Assembly: GCA_031290075.1 (NCBI GenBank)
Contig: JAITOG010000031.1
Coordinates: 1-13,540, forward strand
Length of the DNA stretch: 13,540 bases
Reading direction: 5' to 3'
From: Holosporales bacterium
Lineage (GTDB): Bacteria > Pseudomonadota > Alphaproteobacteria > BNTO01
In this document: positions 6,744 to 13,406 of the stretch, one piece after another
How the letters are laid out: every line of letters begins with the position of its first letter
Numbering within the stretch: position 1 is the stretch's first letter
Made by a program: the position numbers and the translations under genes
Notes under the pieces: generated by a model
Database searches by the model: none
What the model saw: the letters and a program-made list of their open reading frames with translations, nothing else
Told to the model about the DNA's origin: nothing

Positions 6744-7893
6744 TAAATTTATAAAACGTGATTCCAGTTTAATTGGAAGATGGTGGTGGACTGTTGATCG
6801 CTATTTGTTTATTACTGTACTTTTATTGATTTTTATTGGAATTTTATTAAGTTTTTCTGCAAGCCCATGCATTGCTCAACGTATAGGCCTTCAACGATTT
6901 TTTTTTGTAAAACATCATCTTTTGATGATTCTGCCATTTCTATTTTTACTAGTTTTTGCTTCTTTACTTTCTCCACCAAATATTAAAAAACTGGCAATAT
7001 TAATATTTGCAGGTGGAGTTGCAGCTTTAATATTAACGTACTTTTTAGGAACAGAAGTAAAAGGAGCAAAAAGATGGCTATCAATTTTTGGGGTATCAAT
7101 TCAACCGTCTGAATTTATGAAACCTGCGCTGACGGTTGTTACAGCTTGGTTACTTGCTGAAAAACAAATAGATAGGAATTTCCCTGGAGTTAATATTTCA
7201 TTTATATTAACTAGCATTTTTATTTTATTTTTAATATTACAGCCAGACGTAGGAACCTCCATAATTACACTGGCATCCTTTCTTATTCAGCTGTTTATTG
7301 CAGGAATGTCGCTATTTTTTGTTGTAGGTATTGTAATTGCTGGAACTATTGGCCTGATTACATCCTACTTTTTTATTCCGCATGTAGCACAACGTATTGA
7401 TTCTTTTTTGCGTCCTGAGCTTAGCGACCATGACCAAATGTACCAAATCAAACAATCTCTTGAAGCGTTTCATCATGGCGGGTGGTTTGGATGCGGGCCG
7501 GGAGAAGGAATTGTAAAAAGGTTAGTTCCCGATGCTCATTCCGATTTTGTTTTTTCTGTTGCTGGAGAAGAATATGGGCTTTTTATGTGCATAATTATTG
7601 TGTTTTTATTTTCTTTTTTTGTTATAAGATCAATAATTAAAGCATATAAAAGTAAAAATATTTTTACTATTTTTGCTATTACAGGAATTGCTTCACAGCT
7701 TGGATTACAAGCCTTTGTTAATATGGCAACAACTTTGCGCCTTATACCAACAAAGGGGATGACTATGCCTTTTATAAGTTATGGAGGATCTTCATTATTG
7801 GCTGTTGGAATTGCCGTAGGAATCATTTTATCGCTAACAAAGAAAAAATATGGTTTCATAGGGGAAAGAGATTTTTTTGAGGAACCTTTGTAA
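6718..7893 (+). CDS. ftsW: Septal peptidoglycan glycosyltransferase FtsW
   Basis: SEDS-family polymerase that builds septal peptidoglycan from lipid II, working with FtsI. A 391-residue inner-membrane protein with about ten spans. The N-terminal RWWWTVDRYL (21-30) is typical of alphaproteobacterial FtsW. Further hallmarks: GAKRW (116-120), QPSEFMK (129-135), QPDVGT (175-180), the large loop GCGPGEG...PDAHSDFVFSVAGEEYG (258-287), and PTKGMTMPFISYGGSS (344-359). The ATG at 6718 overlaps trxB by 26 bp; a second ATG at 6727 (17-bp overlap) is equally plausible and neither has a ribosome binding site, so reinitiation after trxB is likely. The dcw neighbours usual for ftsW (murG, murC, murD) are absent here. 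Confidence 0.95.
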   Translation: MKFMPQQDDKFIKRDSSLIGRWWWTVDRYLFITVLLLIFIGILLSFSASPCIAQRIGLQRFFFVKHHLLMILPFLFLLVFASLLSPPNIKKLAILIFAGGVAALILTYFLGTEVKGAKRWLSIFGVSIQPSEFMKPALTVVTAWLLAEKQIDRNFPGVNISFILTSIFILFLILQPDVGTSIITLASFLIQLFIAGMSLFFVVGIVIAGTIGLITSYFFIPHVAQRIDSFLRPELSDHDQMYQIKQSLEAFHHGGWFGCGPGEGIVKRLVPDAHSDFVFSVAGEEYGLFMCIIIVFLFSFFVIRSIIKAYKSKNIFTIFAITGIASQLGLQAFVNMATTLRLIPTKGMTMPFISYGGSSLLAVGIAVGIILSLTKKKYGFIGERDFFEEPL

Positions 7894-7921
7894 GGACAAA
7901 GACAAAATTGATTTCAAAAGT

Positions 7922-9145
7922 TCAATAATTTTTTTTTCTTTTCCAATCTTTTTCCCAAGATACAGATTGTTCATTTTTTATTTCATCAACAATATCGTAT
8001 AAAATTCCTTCGCGCACGCCTCTGTCTGCAATTTTTATTGCACATGAGCCTATTGAATCTAAAACGGAATTTATTATAACAGCTCCAGAGGCTAAAAGCC
8101 CCATTCTATAATGCGTAAAATATTTAAGGTCTTTCATATTAAGTTGTTCAACATACCCTGATAAGCCCCCTGTTTCTCCTTTAGCTAAAACATTATTACT
8201 AGAATTTAATAAATACCTTGCTAATAAATCTTTTCCAACATCTATAATGTTTTCTGATTTAAATTCCTTTCCATCAACAAAATTGCGATGATAATATTTC
8301 ATACCTAAAACTAGCGAACCAAAAGTTGTTACAGTTCCTGAGGAGGTAATAATTTGAACCATATCTTTTTTAAGCAAGCTTTTTATTCTATTTTTTGCCA
8401 TAAAAAATTGCATTAATTGAGAAATACTTTGCTGAGCTATAGAATAAACAGTAGGATCAGAATTATTGTGTGAATAAGTATCGTTTAAAGTTACAATTCC
8501 GTAAGGCAAAGACATTGAATCGATAACGGAAATAAGTTTATTTGATTCTGTTCCGTTGACCCGAAGCCAAACAACTTCTGTGCTTCCTCCGCCAATGTCT
8601 AACAAGATTCCGTACTTCTTTTTCTCAGAAATTACCCCAGAACATCCTTTTAACACTAAGCGAGCTTCCTCTTTTGGTGGAATAATCTCTAACTCTATTT
8701 CAGTTTCTTCTTTTACTTTTTCAAGTAAAACGTGGGAATTTTTAGCTTGCCGACAAGCTTCTGTGGCAACTGCGCGCATTTTAGATATGTAATTTTGTTC
8801 TAATTTTTTTTTGCAGATATACAGGGCGCTAACTGTTCTTTCGATGGCGTCTTTTGAAAGAACCCCAGTTTGTTTAATCAGCTCGCCCAATCCTACAATT
8901 TTTGCAAAAGAATCAATAACTCTCATGTTATTGTTATATTGTTCAAGTTTGCCTTTAAAAAAATTTCGATGCAAACTTGTTATATCCACCAAAGCAATTA
9001 CTAAGCGACAAGAGTTGGTTCCTAAGTCAATAGCAGCTATCTTAGGAAAATGACTTATTGTATTAAGAAGAGCTAAACTTGGAAAATCCATTTTTTTCAT
9101 CATAAAACACGCAATATCAAACAATACCAAACTTTCATAAGACAC
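7922..9145 (-). CDS. Ppx/GppA-family phosphatase
   Basis: Exopolyphosphatase or guanosine pentaphosphate phosphatase of the ASKHA fold. It shows IAAIDLGTNSCRLVIA (36-51, phosphate-1 loop), EACRQAKN (129-136), LLDIGGGSTEVVW (181-193, phosphate-2 loop), TSSGTVTT (268-275) and ADRGVREGIL (373-382), the last typical of alphaproteobacterial members, which lack the long C-terminal HD domain. It is about 400 residues, fitting this single-module form. Alternative starts lie at Met15, 16 and 19; none has a convincing ribosome binding site, and the first ATG gives a somewhat long 35-residue lead before the core. It is convergent with ftsW, with 28 bp between the stops. It may be read together with the AGCS gene 114 bp upstream. 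Whether polyphosphate or pppGpp is the substrate cannot be decided. Confidence 0.92.
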   Translation of the reverse strand: MSYESLVLFDIACFMMKKMDFPSLALLNTISHFPKIAAIDLGTNSCRLVIALVDITSLHRNFFKGKLEQYNNNMRVIDSFAKIVGLGELIKQTGVLSKDAIERTVSALYICKKKLEQNYISKMRAVATEACRQAKNSHVLLEKVKEETEIELEIIPPKEEARLVLKGCSGVISEKKKYGILLDIGGGSTEVVWLRVNGTESNKLISVIDSMSLPYGIVTLNDTYSHNNSDPTVYSIAQQSISQLMQFFMAKNRIKSLLKKDMVQIITSSGTVTTFGSLVLGMKYYHRNFVDGKEFKSENIIDVGKDLLARYLLNSSNNVLAKGETGGLSGYVEQLNMKDLKYFTHYRMGLLASGAVIINSVLDSIGSCAIKIADRGVREGILYDIVDEIKNEQSVSWEKDWKRKKNY

Positions 9146-9259
9146 AATAAAATATTCTTTATTAATAGCAGTTTTAGTATTTTTTACTGTGATTCAATAA
9201 ATTAATGGAAGAAGCTGTCTTCTACTTTAATTCTCTTCTCTATTGCAGTTTATCATATT

Positions 9260-10570
9260 TTATCGAAATCTTATGAACTTTCTTAATCGCAATATTCCAG
9301 AAATATTTAACAATATTAAAAGTCCAGCGGAAACACTCATCATAAGCAAAGCTTTTTTTTGCTCAAAAAATGAAAAGAAAATAAATGAAAATACTGCAAG
9401 TACTAAATAAATAATTTTTCCATGTTTTTTATTAAGGTAAGTTGCTGATTTTACACCAACTGATAAAAACGCTATTATCGTTGTAAAACCGGCAATAAAC
9501 ACAAAAATTGCCATAAAAATCTCGGAATGGGGAAAAAACTTAGCTAAAGCGCTAGCAACATAAAGCGAAGGCTCCATAGGAACTGCCCATAAATCTGTAA
9601 CAAGAACAACTAAAATACTTAAAGAGCAAATAATTGTATCGGTTAATAAAGAAAAAATTCCTAAACGAGCTTGCTGTTCAGGAAGAACAGCTTGTGTTTC
9701 TGCTTGTATAATTGAGTCATAACCTATACCAATATCTCCAGAATATACAGCTTTTGAAATTCCTTGCTGGGCTGCAAGTGTAACAGAACTTCCCGCAAAA
9801 CCACCAACAGCAGCATGCCCATTAAAGGCTGAATGAAATACCATTTTTAATACATTAGGTAACATTTCCCAATAACAGGCAATCACCCAAATACACATTC
9901 CTATATAAACTACTATAAAAATTGGCATTAAAAAGCTACAAATCGAGCTTAATCGCCTAATTCCACCTAAAACAGAATATAGTATTGCAAAAAGTAGTAA
10001 AGTAATTACAACGTAATGATTCATTCCTAAAATATTAACAATAGTATCTGATACAACATCAAATTGAAAAACTTCAACGCCATATATACACAATAAAATA
10101 CAAGAAATAGTAGGAACCGTATTATTTTTGAAAGCTTTTTTTAAATAAAACATTGGGCCGCCATCATATCCGCCGGTATCATTTGCAACACGATATCTAA
10201 TTCCAAGATACATTTCCGAATATTTTACCATCATACTTGGAAAAGCCGCTATCCAAAGCCAAAATAAGGCTCCTGGCCCCCCAATCATAATTGCTGTAAT
10301 AATTCCAACGATATTTCCTAAGCCAACCATTCCGCTTACAGATGTAAAGTATAGTTTTATAGGATTTATTCCTCGTGATGACATTTTTCTGTTATTTCTA
10401 ACTTCTCTTATGCAATGGCAAATATTCCCTAAAACACGGAACTGAAAACCTTTTGAATAAAAAGTTAGGAAAATACCACTTAATAATAAGAGGGAAAAAC
10501 CAATATAGCCCCAAAAAAAATCATCAATAAATTTTAAGTATTCGAAAAAAGAACTTACTAAACCCGTCAT
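9260..10570 (-). CDS. AGCS-family sodium:alanine/glycine symporter
   Basis: A 436-residue inner-membrane transporter with about eleven spans and the LeuT fold of the family, importing a small amino acid with Na+. The hallmarks are SGMVGLGNIVGIITAIMIGG (79-98), GGPGALFWLWIAAF (97-110), KYSEMYLGIRYR (116-127) and GGYDGGPMFYL (133-143). AAAGG-type ribosome binding site bases lie four nt before the ATG. In the conserved segment normally reading about RGxFSNEAGLGSAP, this protein has KAVYSGDIGIGYDSIIQAET (273-292), so the SNEAG core is replaced and substrate or coupling may differ. A small hairpin (10597-10615) lies in the presumed leader. An amino-acid importer fits a host-dependent lifestyle. 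Confidence 0.92.
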   Translation of the reverse strand: MTGLVSSFFEYLKFIDDFFWGYIGFSLLLLSGIFLTFYSKGFQFRVLGNICHCIREVRNNRKMSSRGINPIKLYFTSVSGMVGLGNIVGIITAIMIGGPGALFWLWIAAFPSMMVKYSEMYLGIRYRVANDTGGYDGGPMFYLKKAFKNNTVPTISCILLCIYGVEVFQFDVVSDTIVNILGMNHYVVITLLLFAILYSVLGGIRRLSSICSFLMPIFIVVYIGMCIWVIACYWEMLPNVLKMVFHSAFNGHAAVGGFAGSSVTLAAQQGISKAVYSGDIGIGYDSIIQAETQAVLPEQQARLGIFSLLTDTIICSLSILVVLVTDLWAVPMEPSLYVASALAKFFPHSEIFMAIFVFIAGFTTIIAFLSVGVKSATYLNKKHGKIIYLVLAVFSFIFFSFFEQKKALLMMSVSAGLLILLNISGILRLRKFIRFR

Positions 10571-10731
10571 AAAACCTTTTTAGTGTAAAAACCTGCCTTC
10601 TGTAAAATGCAGAAGAATCTATTTATGTTTACTATTGTATGTAAAAAAAGTTAATAAAACGTTAATTTTAACTTTTTTTTAATAATTAAAAAAAATAATT
10701 ATTAAACTATACTTAAACGTGTTGATAATCT

Positions 10732-10825
10732 TATACCCATTCGCCGTAGAATCCTCGGATTCATCGCCTTCTAATCCAGCAGAATCACTAGAAATTCATA
10801 CTGCGTTTTACTACAATTGGGTATA
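10732..10825. repeat. 94-bp palindromic element with TATACCC ends
   Basis: Ends are TATACCCATT (10732-10741) and AATTGGGTATA (10815-10825), inverted copies differing by one inserted base. The interior contains the perfect palindrome GAATCC-TC-GGATTC and is less AT-rich than the flanks. The outer TA on both sides could be a TA target duplication of Tc1/IS630 type, which is only suggestive. Confidence 0.5.
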
Positions 10826-10837
10826 TGCTTAATACCC

Positions 10838-10992
10838 CCTTTTACGTTTTTTAATCTTCCAAGCAGTGCTAAAATTTCTCAATAGATTTGGAGAAGTCAA
10901 CGATTCCTTTGTTGTTTACATATTGGGGTGGAATATCTGTAAGCACTCAAATGAGGAGTTTTAGCGTCTGGAAGATTAAAAAACGTAAAAGG
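10838..10992. repeat. Inverted pair of a three-copy repeat family (24-bp perfect arms)
   Basis: Left arm 10838-10861 and right arm 10969-10992 are perfect inverted copies over 24 bp, with the shared core CGTTTTTTAATCTTCC. Weaker similarity continues inward (GCTAAAA then CTC) and outward (CTTA), so each arm is one end of a unit of about 45-50 bp. A third copy lies at 13031-13082. The 107-bp spacer contains no recognisable gene. It may be two ends of a degraded mobile element or two repeat units in opposite orientation. Confidence 0.7.
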
Positions 10993-11059
10993 AGGGTGGT
11001 AAGTCAACAAACCAAAAACTCTTGTAATTTGCTAAAAAAACTCCAAGAGTTAAAGAGTT

Positions 11060-11104
11060 AAAAATGGGATATTGATATATTAATATTTCAACATCCCTAT
11101 TTTT
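11060..11104 (+). terminator. Terminator-like hairpin
   Basis: AAAAATGGGATATTGA pairs with TCAACATCCCTATTTTT with a single bulge and a few mismatches. The A-run on one side and T-run on the other would let it work on either strand. No convincing gene precedes it; it directly follows the stop of a 36-codon plus-strand frame. Confidence 0.4.
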
Positions 11105-11427
11105 AGCATCCCTAATTTTCAAAATATCAGCTTTAAAAATACTTTTTCTTTAAGAAATGCTAAATCCCTCTCAAAATCATCACAGATTAATTGCGGTATT
11201 ATAACAAAATCCATAATTAATAATGCAGATAGTTTCTCGCAATCCTATAATTAGTTGGGTTTTACGGACACGATCTGTCTAATTAAACGTGAGTTTTGGT
11301 ATTATTCTTTTATTGGAAATCTTAAATTATTTTTACTTTGCCTAAAGTAAAGTGAGGTAGATTTGTACTTTAACCCTAAACACCTTTTTATTTGGCTTAT
11401 TGTTTTTGCCACAGTATTTTTATTAGT

Positions 11428-11650
11428 TAAAATTTTAGATAAATACTTGAGAATTACATATTTTACTCTTAATTTTTTTAAAAATTCTATTTTTATTTTG
11501 AAATGTAAAAAAACATCATTATATATACTAATGTAATTGTTTGTTTAATTATTTAAAAAGGAGATATAAAATGAAAAGATTTTATAAAATGGCGCTGTTA
11601 TTTGTTGTTGGAGTAAACATCTTTACCTACGAGACAGCTAATACAATGGT
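11428..11650 (+). repeat. Shared 5' module of ankyrin genes, copy 2
   Basis: Plus-strand counterpart of the module at 1068-1290, in the opposite orientation. It includes the identical 22-nt block (11428-11449), TTTTACTCTTAA, TTGAAATGTA with the -35 box, an ATTATTTAAA-type stretch before the start, and the signal-peptide codons. Similarity ends at about residue 26 of the protein. Confidence 0.75.
11498..11525 (+). promoter_or_regulatory. Promoter of the second ankyrin gene
   Basis: TTGAAA (11498-11503) followed after 16 nt by TATATA (11520-11525); an 18-nt spacing to TATATA at 11522 is also possible. The position matches the TTGAAA-N17-TATAAT promoter of the paralogue at 1188-1216. The weaker -10 box suggests lower or differently tuned expression. 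Confidence 0.55.
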
Positions 11651-12677
11651 GGGGCCGAACCACTATGCAAGAGAGGATCCCCATGAAGTAACAGGAAAAA
11701 CTCCACTTCATGATGCTGTTAGAAGTGGAAGTTTCGATATTGTTAGACTATTAATTGAAGCTAAAACAGATGTAGATGCTGAAAATAGTGAAGGCAATAC
11801 CCCACTTCATTTTGCTGCTGAAAGTGGAAGATCCGATATTGTTAGACTATTAATTGAAGCTAAAGCAGATGTAGATGCTAGTAATAATGAATACGATACC
11901 CCACTCCATTTTGCTGTTAGAAGTGGAAGATCCGATATTGTTAGACTATTAATTGAAGCTAAAGCAGATGTAGATGTTAGTGATAATGAAGGACGTACCC
12001 CACTCCATTTTGCTGCTGAAAATGGAAATGCTGAAGTTGTTAAAGTATTAATTGAAAGAAAAGCATATGTAGGTGCTAGTGATGATGAAGGCAATACCCC
12101 ACTCCATTTTGCTGCTAACGGTGGAAATGCTGAAGTTGCTAAACTATTACTTGAAAGAGGAACAGAAGTAAATGCTAAAAATATGAGATGCAGTACCCCA
12201 CTCCATTTTGCTGCTAACGGTGGAAATGCTGAAGTTGTTAAAGTATTGCTTGAAAGAGGAGCAAAAGTAAATGCTGAAGATAGGGAATACAATACCCCAC
12301 TTCATTGGGCTGCTAACAGTGGAAATGCTGAAGTTGTTAAAGTATTGCTTGAAAGAGGAGCAGAAGTAAATGCTAAAAATATGAGATGCAGTACCCCACT
12401 CCATTTTGCTGCTAGAGGTGAAAATGCTGAAGTTGTTAGAGTATTGCTTGAAAATAGAGCAGCTGTAAATGCTAGAGATAGTGGAAGCAATATCCCACTT
12501 CATTGGGCTGCTGAAATGGGATATTTTGATATTGCTCACGAGTTGCTTGTGTTTGGAGCAGATGTAAATGCTAAAAATTGTGAAGACGATACCCCACTTG
12601 ATATAGCTATTCAAGAGAATAATGCTGAGGTTATTGACATATTAAGCTTGGTGGTAAGTTATAGTAGATTTCATTAA
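11571..12677 (+). CDS. Exported ankyrin-repeat protein (368 aa)
   Basis: The ATG at 11571 is chosen because AAGGAG at 11558-11563 sits seven bases before it; the frame runs ten codons farther back only through a TTG. Residues 1-26 form a signal-peptide-like leader (MKRFYKMALLFVVGVNIFTY) nearly identical to that of the gene at 462-1145. From residue 42 come nine complete 33-residue ankyrin repeats (starting at 42, 75, 108, 141, 174, 207, 240, 273 and 306), then a partial tenth to the C-terminus. Most carry TPLHFAA or TPLHWAA with VVKVLLERGAEVNAK-like second halves, so the fold should be a regular solenoid. There is no enzymatic domain. A protein-binding role outside the cytoplasm, possibly on host targets, is inferred from the leader plus ankyrin fold. 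Repeats are very similar at DNA level, indicating recent internal duplication. Confidence 0.93.
   Translation: MKRFYKMALLFVVGVNIFTYETANTMVGPNHYAREDPHEVTGKTPLHDAVRSGSFDIVRLLIEAKTDVDAENSEGNTPLHFAAESGRSDIVRLLIEAKADVDASNNEYDTPLHFAVRSGRSDIVRLLIEAKADVDVSDNEGRTPLHFAAENGNAEVVKVLIERKAYVGASDDEGNTPLHFAANGGNAEVAKLLLERGTEVNAKNMRCSTPLHFAANGGNAEVVKVLLERGAKVNAEDREYNTPLHWAANSGNAEVVKVLLERGAEVNAKNMRCSTPLHFAARGENAEVVRVLLENRAAVNARDSGSNIPLHWAAEMGYFDIAHELLVFGADVNAKNCEDDTPLDIAIQENNAEVIDILSLVVSYSRFH
11694..12677 (+). repeat. 99-bp tandem coding repeat array (ankyrin)
   Basis: Nine full 99-bp units and a 90-bp partial unit encode the ankyrin repeats. Units 2-3 share long identical stretches (GAAGATCCGATATTGTTAGA and onward). 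Units 5-6 and 7-8 repeat as a 198-bp pair, both carrying AAAAATATGAGATGCAGTAC at a distance of 198 bp. Such similarity allows unit gain or loss by slippage or recombination. Confidence 0.9.
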
Positions 12678-12681
12678 CAGC

Positions 12682-12744
12682 AGGATCAATTTTATCCTCA
12701 ATTTTGTTTTCAATTGAGGATAAGCAATTGATGCGATTGATCCT
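12682..12744. repeat. Nested two-part palindrome after the ankyrin gene
   Basis: Inner perfect 12-bp stem TTATCCTCAATT (12692-12703) / AATTGAGGATAA (12712-12723) with an 8-nt loop. Outer perfect 9-bp pair AGGATCAAT (12682-12690) / ATTGATCCT (12736-12744). It begins 5 bp after the ankyrin stop codon. There is no T-run after it, so it is not a standard intrinsic terminator, but it could stabilise the 3' end of the mRNA. Confidence 0.7.
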
Positions 12745-12828
12745 ATTGTCTGGCGTTTCTGCTATATAAGTTAAGAAGATATGGAGAACGGCTACAGTTT
12801 TTTATTGAAGCGCAGAAATGCTGAGAGA

Positions 12829-12894
12829 TTGAGAGTAAATTTTTGATTCCGCCTACAACAGGCCAGGAAAGTTATTCATAATATTTACTCTCAA
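12829..12894. repeat. Long nested hairpin
   Basis: Outer perfect 12-bp arms TTGAGAGTAAAT (12829-12840) and ATTTACTCTCAA (12883-12894). Inside, TTCC-CCT pairs with AGG-GGAA around an ACAAC loop. The unit ends four bases before the target duplication of the MITE at 12908. Confidence 0.65.
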
Positions 12895-12907
12895 CAAACC
12901 TTAACAT

Positions 12908-13028
12908 CAGGGCTCCGACGTAAATATTTTTTTATTTCAGTGGTACATTGATTCTATTTTATTTAAACTATTAAAGTATTTCACGATTACTTTATGTGTA
13001 AAAAAAAATTATCTACGTCGGAGCCCTG
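12908..13028. mobile_element. 121-bp MITE with perfect 15-bp TIRs and 9-bp target duplication
   Basis: Terminal inverted repeats CAGGGCTCCGACGTA (12908-12922) and TACGTCGGAGCCCTG (13014-13028) match perfectly. They are directly abutted by identical 9-bp sequences CCTTAACAT at 12899-12907 and 13029-13037, which read as a target-site duplication. The 91-bp interior is AT-rich with no coding capacity, so movement would need a transposase encoded elsewhere. Nine-bp duplications are known for IS4-type, IS1-type and IS256-type elements; the family is not identified here. Intact ends and duplication suggest recent insertion. Confidence 0.85.
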
Positions 13029-13030
13029 CC

Positions 13031-13082
13031 TTAACATCTCCTTTTCCGTTTTTTAATCTTCCAAGTTCTACTAAAATTTTTC
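13031..13082. repeat. Third copy of the 10838/10969 repeat family
   Basis: Same orientation as the left arm at 10838. CCTTTTCCGTTTTTTAATCTTCCAAG, described in two parts: CCTTTTCCG, then TTTTTTAATCTTCCAAG, followed by CTAAAATTTTTC, mirrors the 10838 copy with few changes. Its left end carries the MITE target site, so the MITE landed at the edge of this older repeat. Confidence 0.7.
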
Positions 13083-13208
13083 CATAGTTCCCAGGGATTT
13101 TTTATTCGAAAATTGAAAAGCCTTGCAATTTATGCATAACTCTTGCTAATAAATTGAATACTTCAATAACTAATCTTCGATTTGAATGTGCTAGGTTTTA
13201 CAGGAAAA

Positions 13209-13406
13209 CTATACATCTAATGCTTGAGAATTGAAAGACCCTGGGATTCCCTTACGAAATCCGAGCTTTTTTTGCTCGCTTTGTGGCAAGCTCCGCCCCC
13301 ACAAAACTATTCTTTTCAAGCTGTTATTGTTACTAACTGTGTTCACATTTAACTTTTCGGCCTTTGAAGGCTCTGCAGCGCAGAGGCCCAAAATTGTAAA
13401 AATCAA
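13209..13406 (-). pseudogene. Possible gene remnant, unrecognised
   Basis: A 65-codon ATG frame on the minus strand contains KAEKLNVNTVSNNNSLKRIV. About halfway, at a run of T near 13305, shifting frame opens an alternative reading with AELATKRAKKARIS, then only a few stops down to about 13040 (NLLARVMHKLQGF, GRLKNGKGDVK). This could be one decayed gene or a chance set of frames in repeat DNA. No ribosome binding site or family is recognised. Base composition differs from the AT-rich flanks. Confidence 0.25.

Larger units (their letters stand above)
10571..11570. other. 1-kb gene-poor region rich in inverted repeats
   Basis: No convincing gene. From left to right: a small hairpin CTTCTG-N7-CAGAAG (10597-10615) upstream of the symporter gene; a 94-bp element with TATACCC ends (10732-10825); a 155-bp inverted-repeat unit (10838-10992); an 8-bp pair AACTCTTG (11017-11024) / CAAGAGTT (11044-11051); a terminator-like hairpin (11060-11104); and the shared ankyrin 5' module from about 11428. 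A short plus-strand frame, ATG 10951 to stop 11059-11061 (36 codons), ends at that hairpin; it arises inside the repeat and has no ribosome binding site. Confidence 0.6.

Noticed and set aside
7886..7901. CTTTGT-AAGG-ACAAAG hairpin between ftsW and the convergent Ppx gene as a terminator
   Set aside because: The stem is only 6 bp, it overlaps the ftsW stop codon, and the T-run is 27 bases away.
9208..9223. AGAAG-CTGT-CTTCT hairpin after the AGCS gene as a terminator
   Set aside because: A 5-bp stem without a T-run on the minus strand is too weak.
10951..11061. 36-codon plus-strand frame ending at the hairpin at 11060
   Set aside because: It has no ribosome binding site, and part of it is simply the right arm of the inverted repeat; not supported as a gene.
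11240..11300. GGTTTTACGGACACGATCTG region with GACA-N5-TGTC, considered as an insertion-sequence end; the minus-strand frame reads NSRLIRQIVSVKPN then stop
   Set aside because: It is suggestive of a transposase 3' end, but no partner end, target duplication or longer frame is visible in the window.
11807..12614. Long repetitive minus-strand frames opposite the second ankyrin gene
   Set aside because: They are mirror products of the 99-bp tandem repeat, which keeps antisense frames open in every unit.
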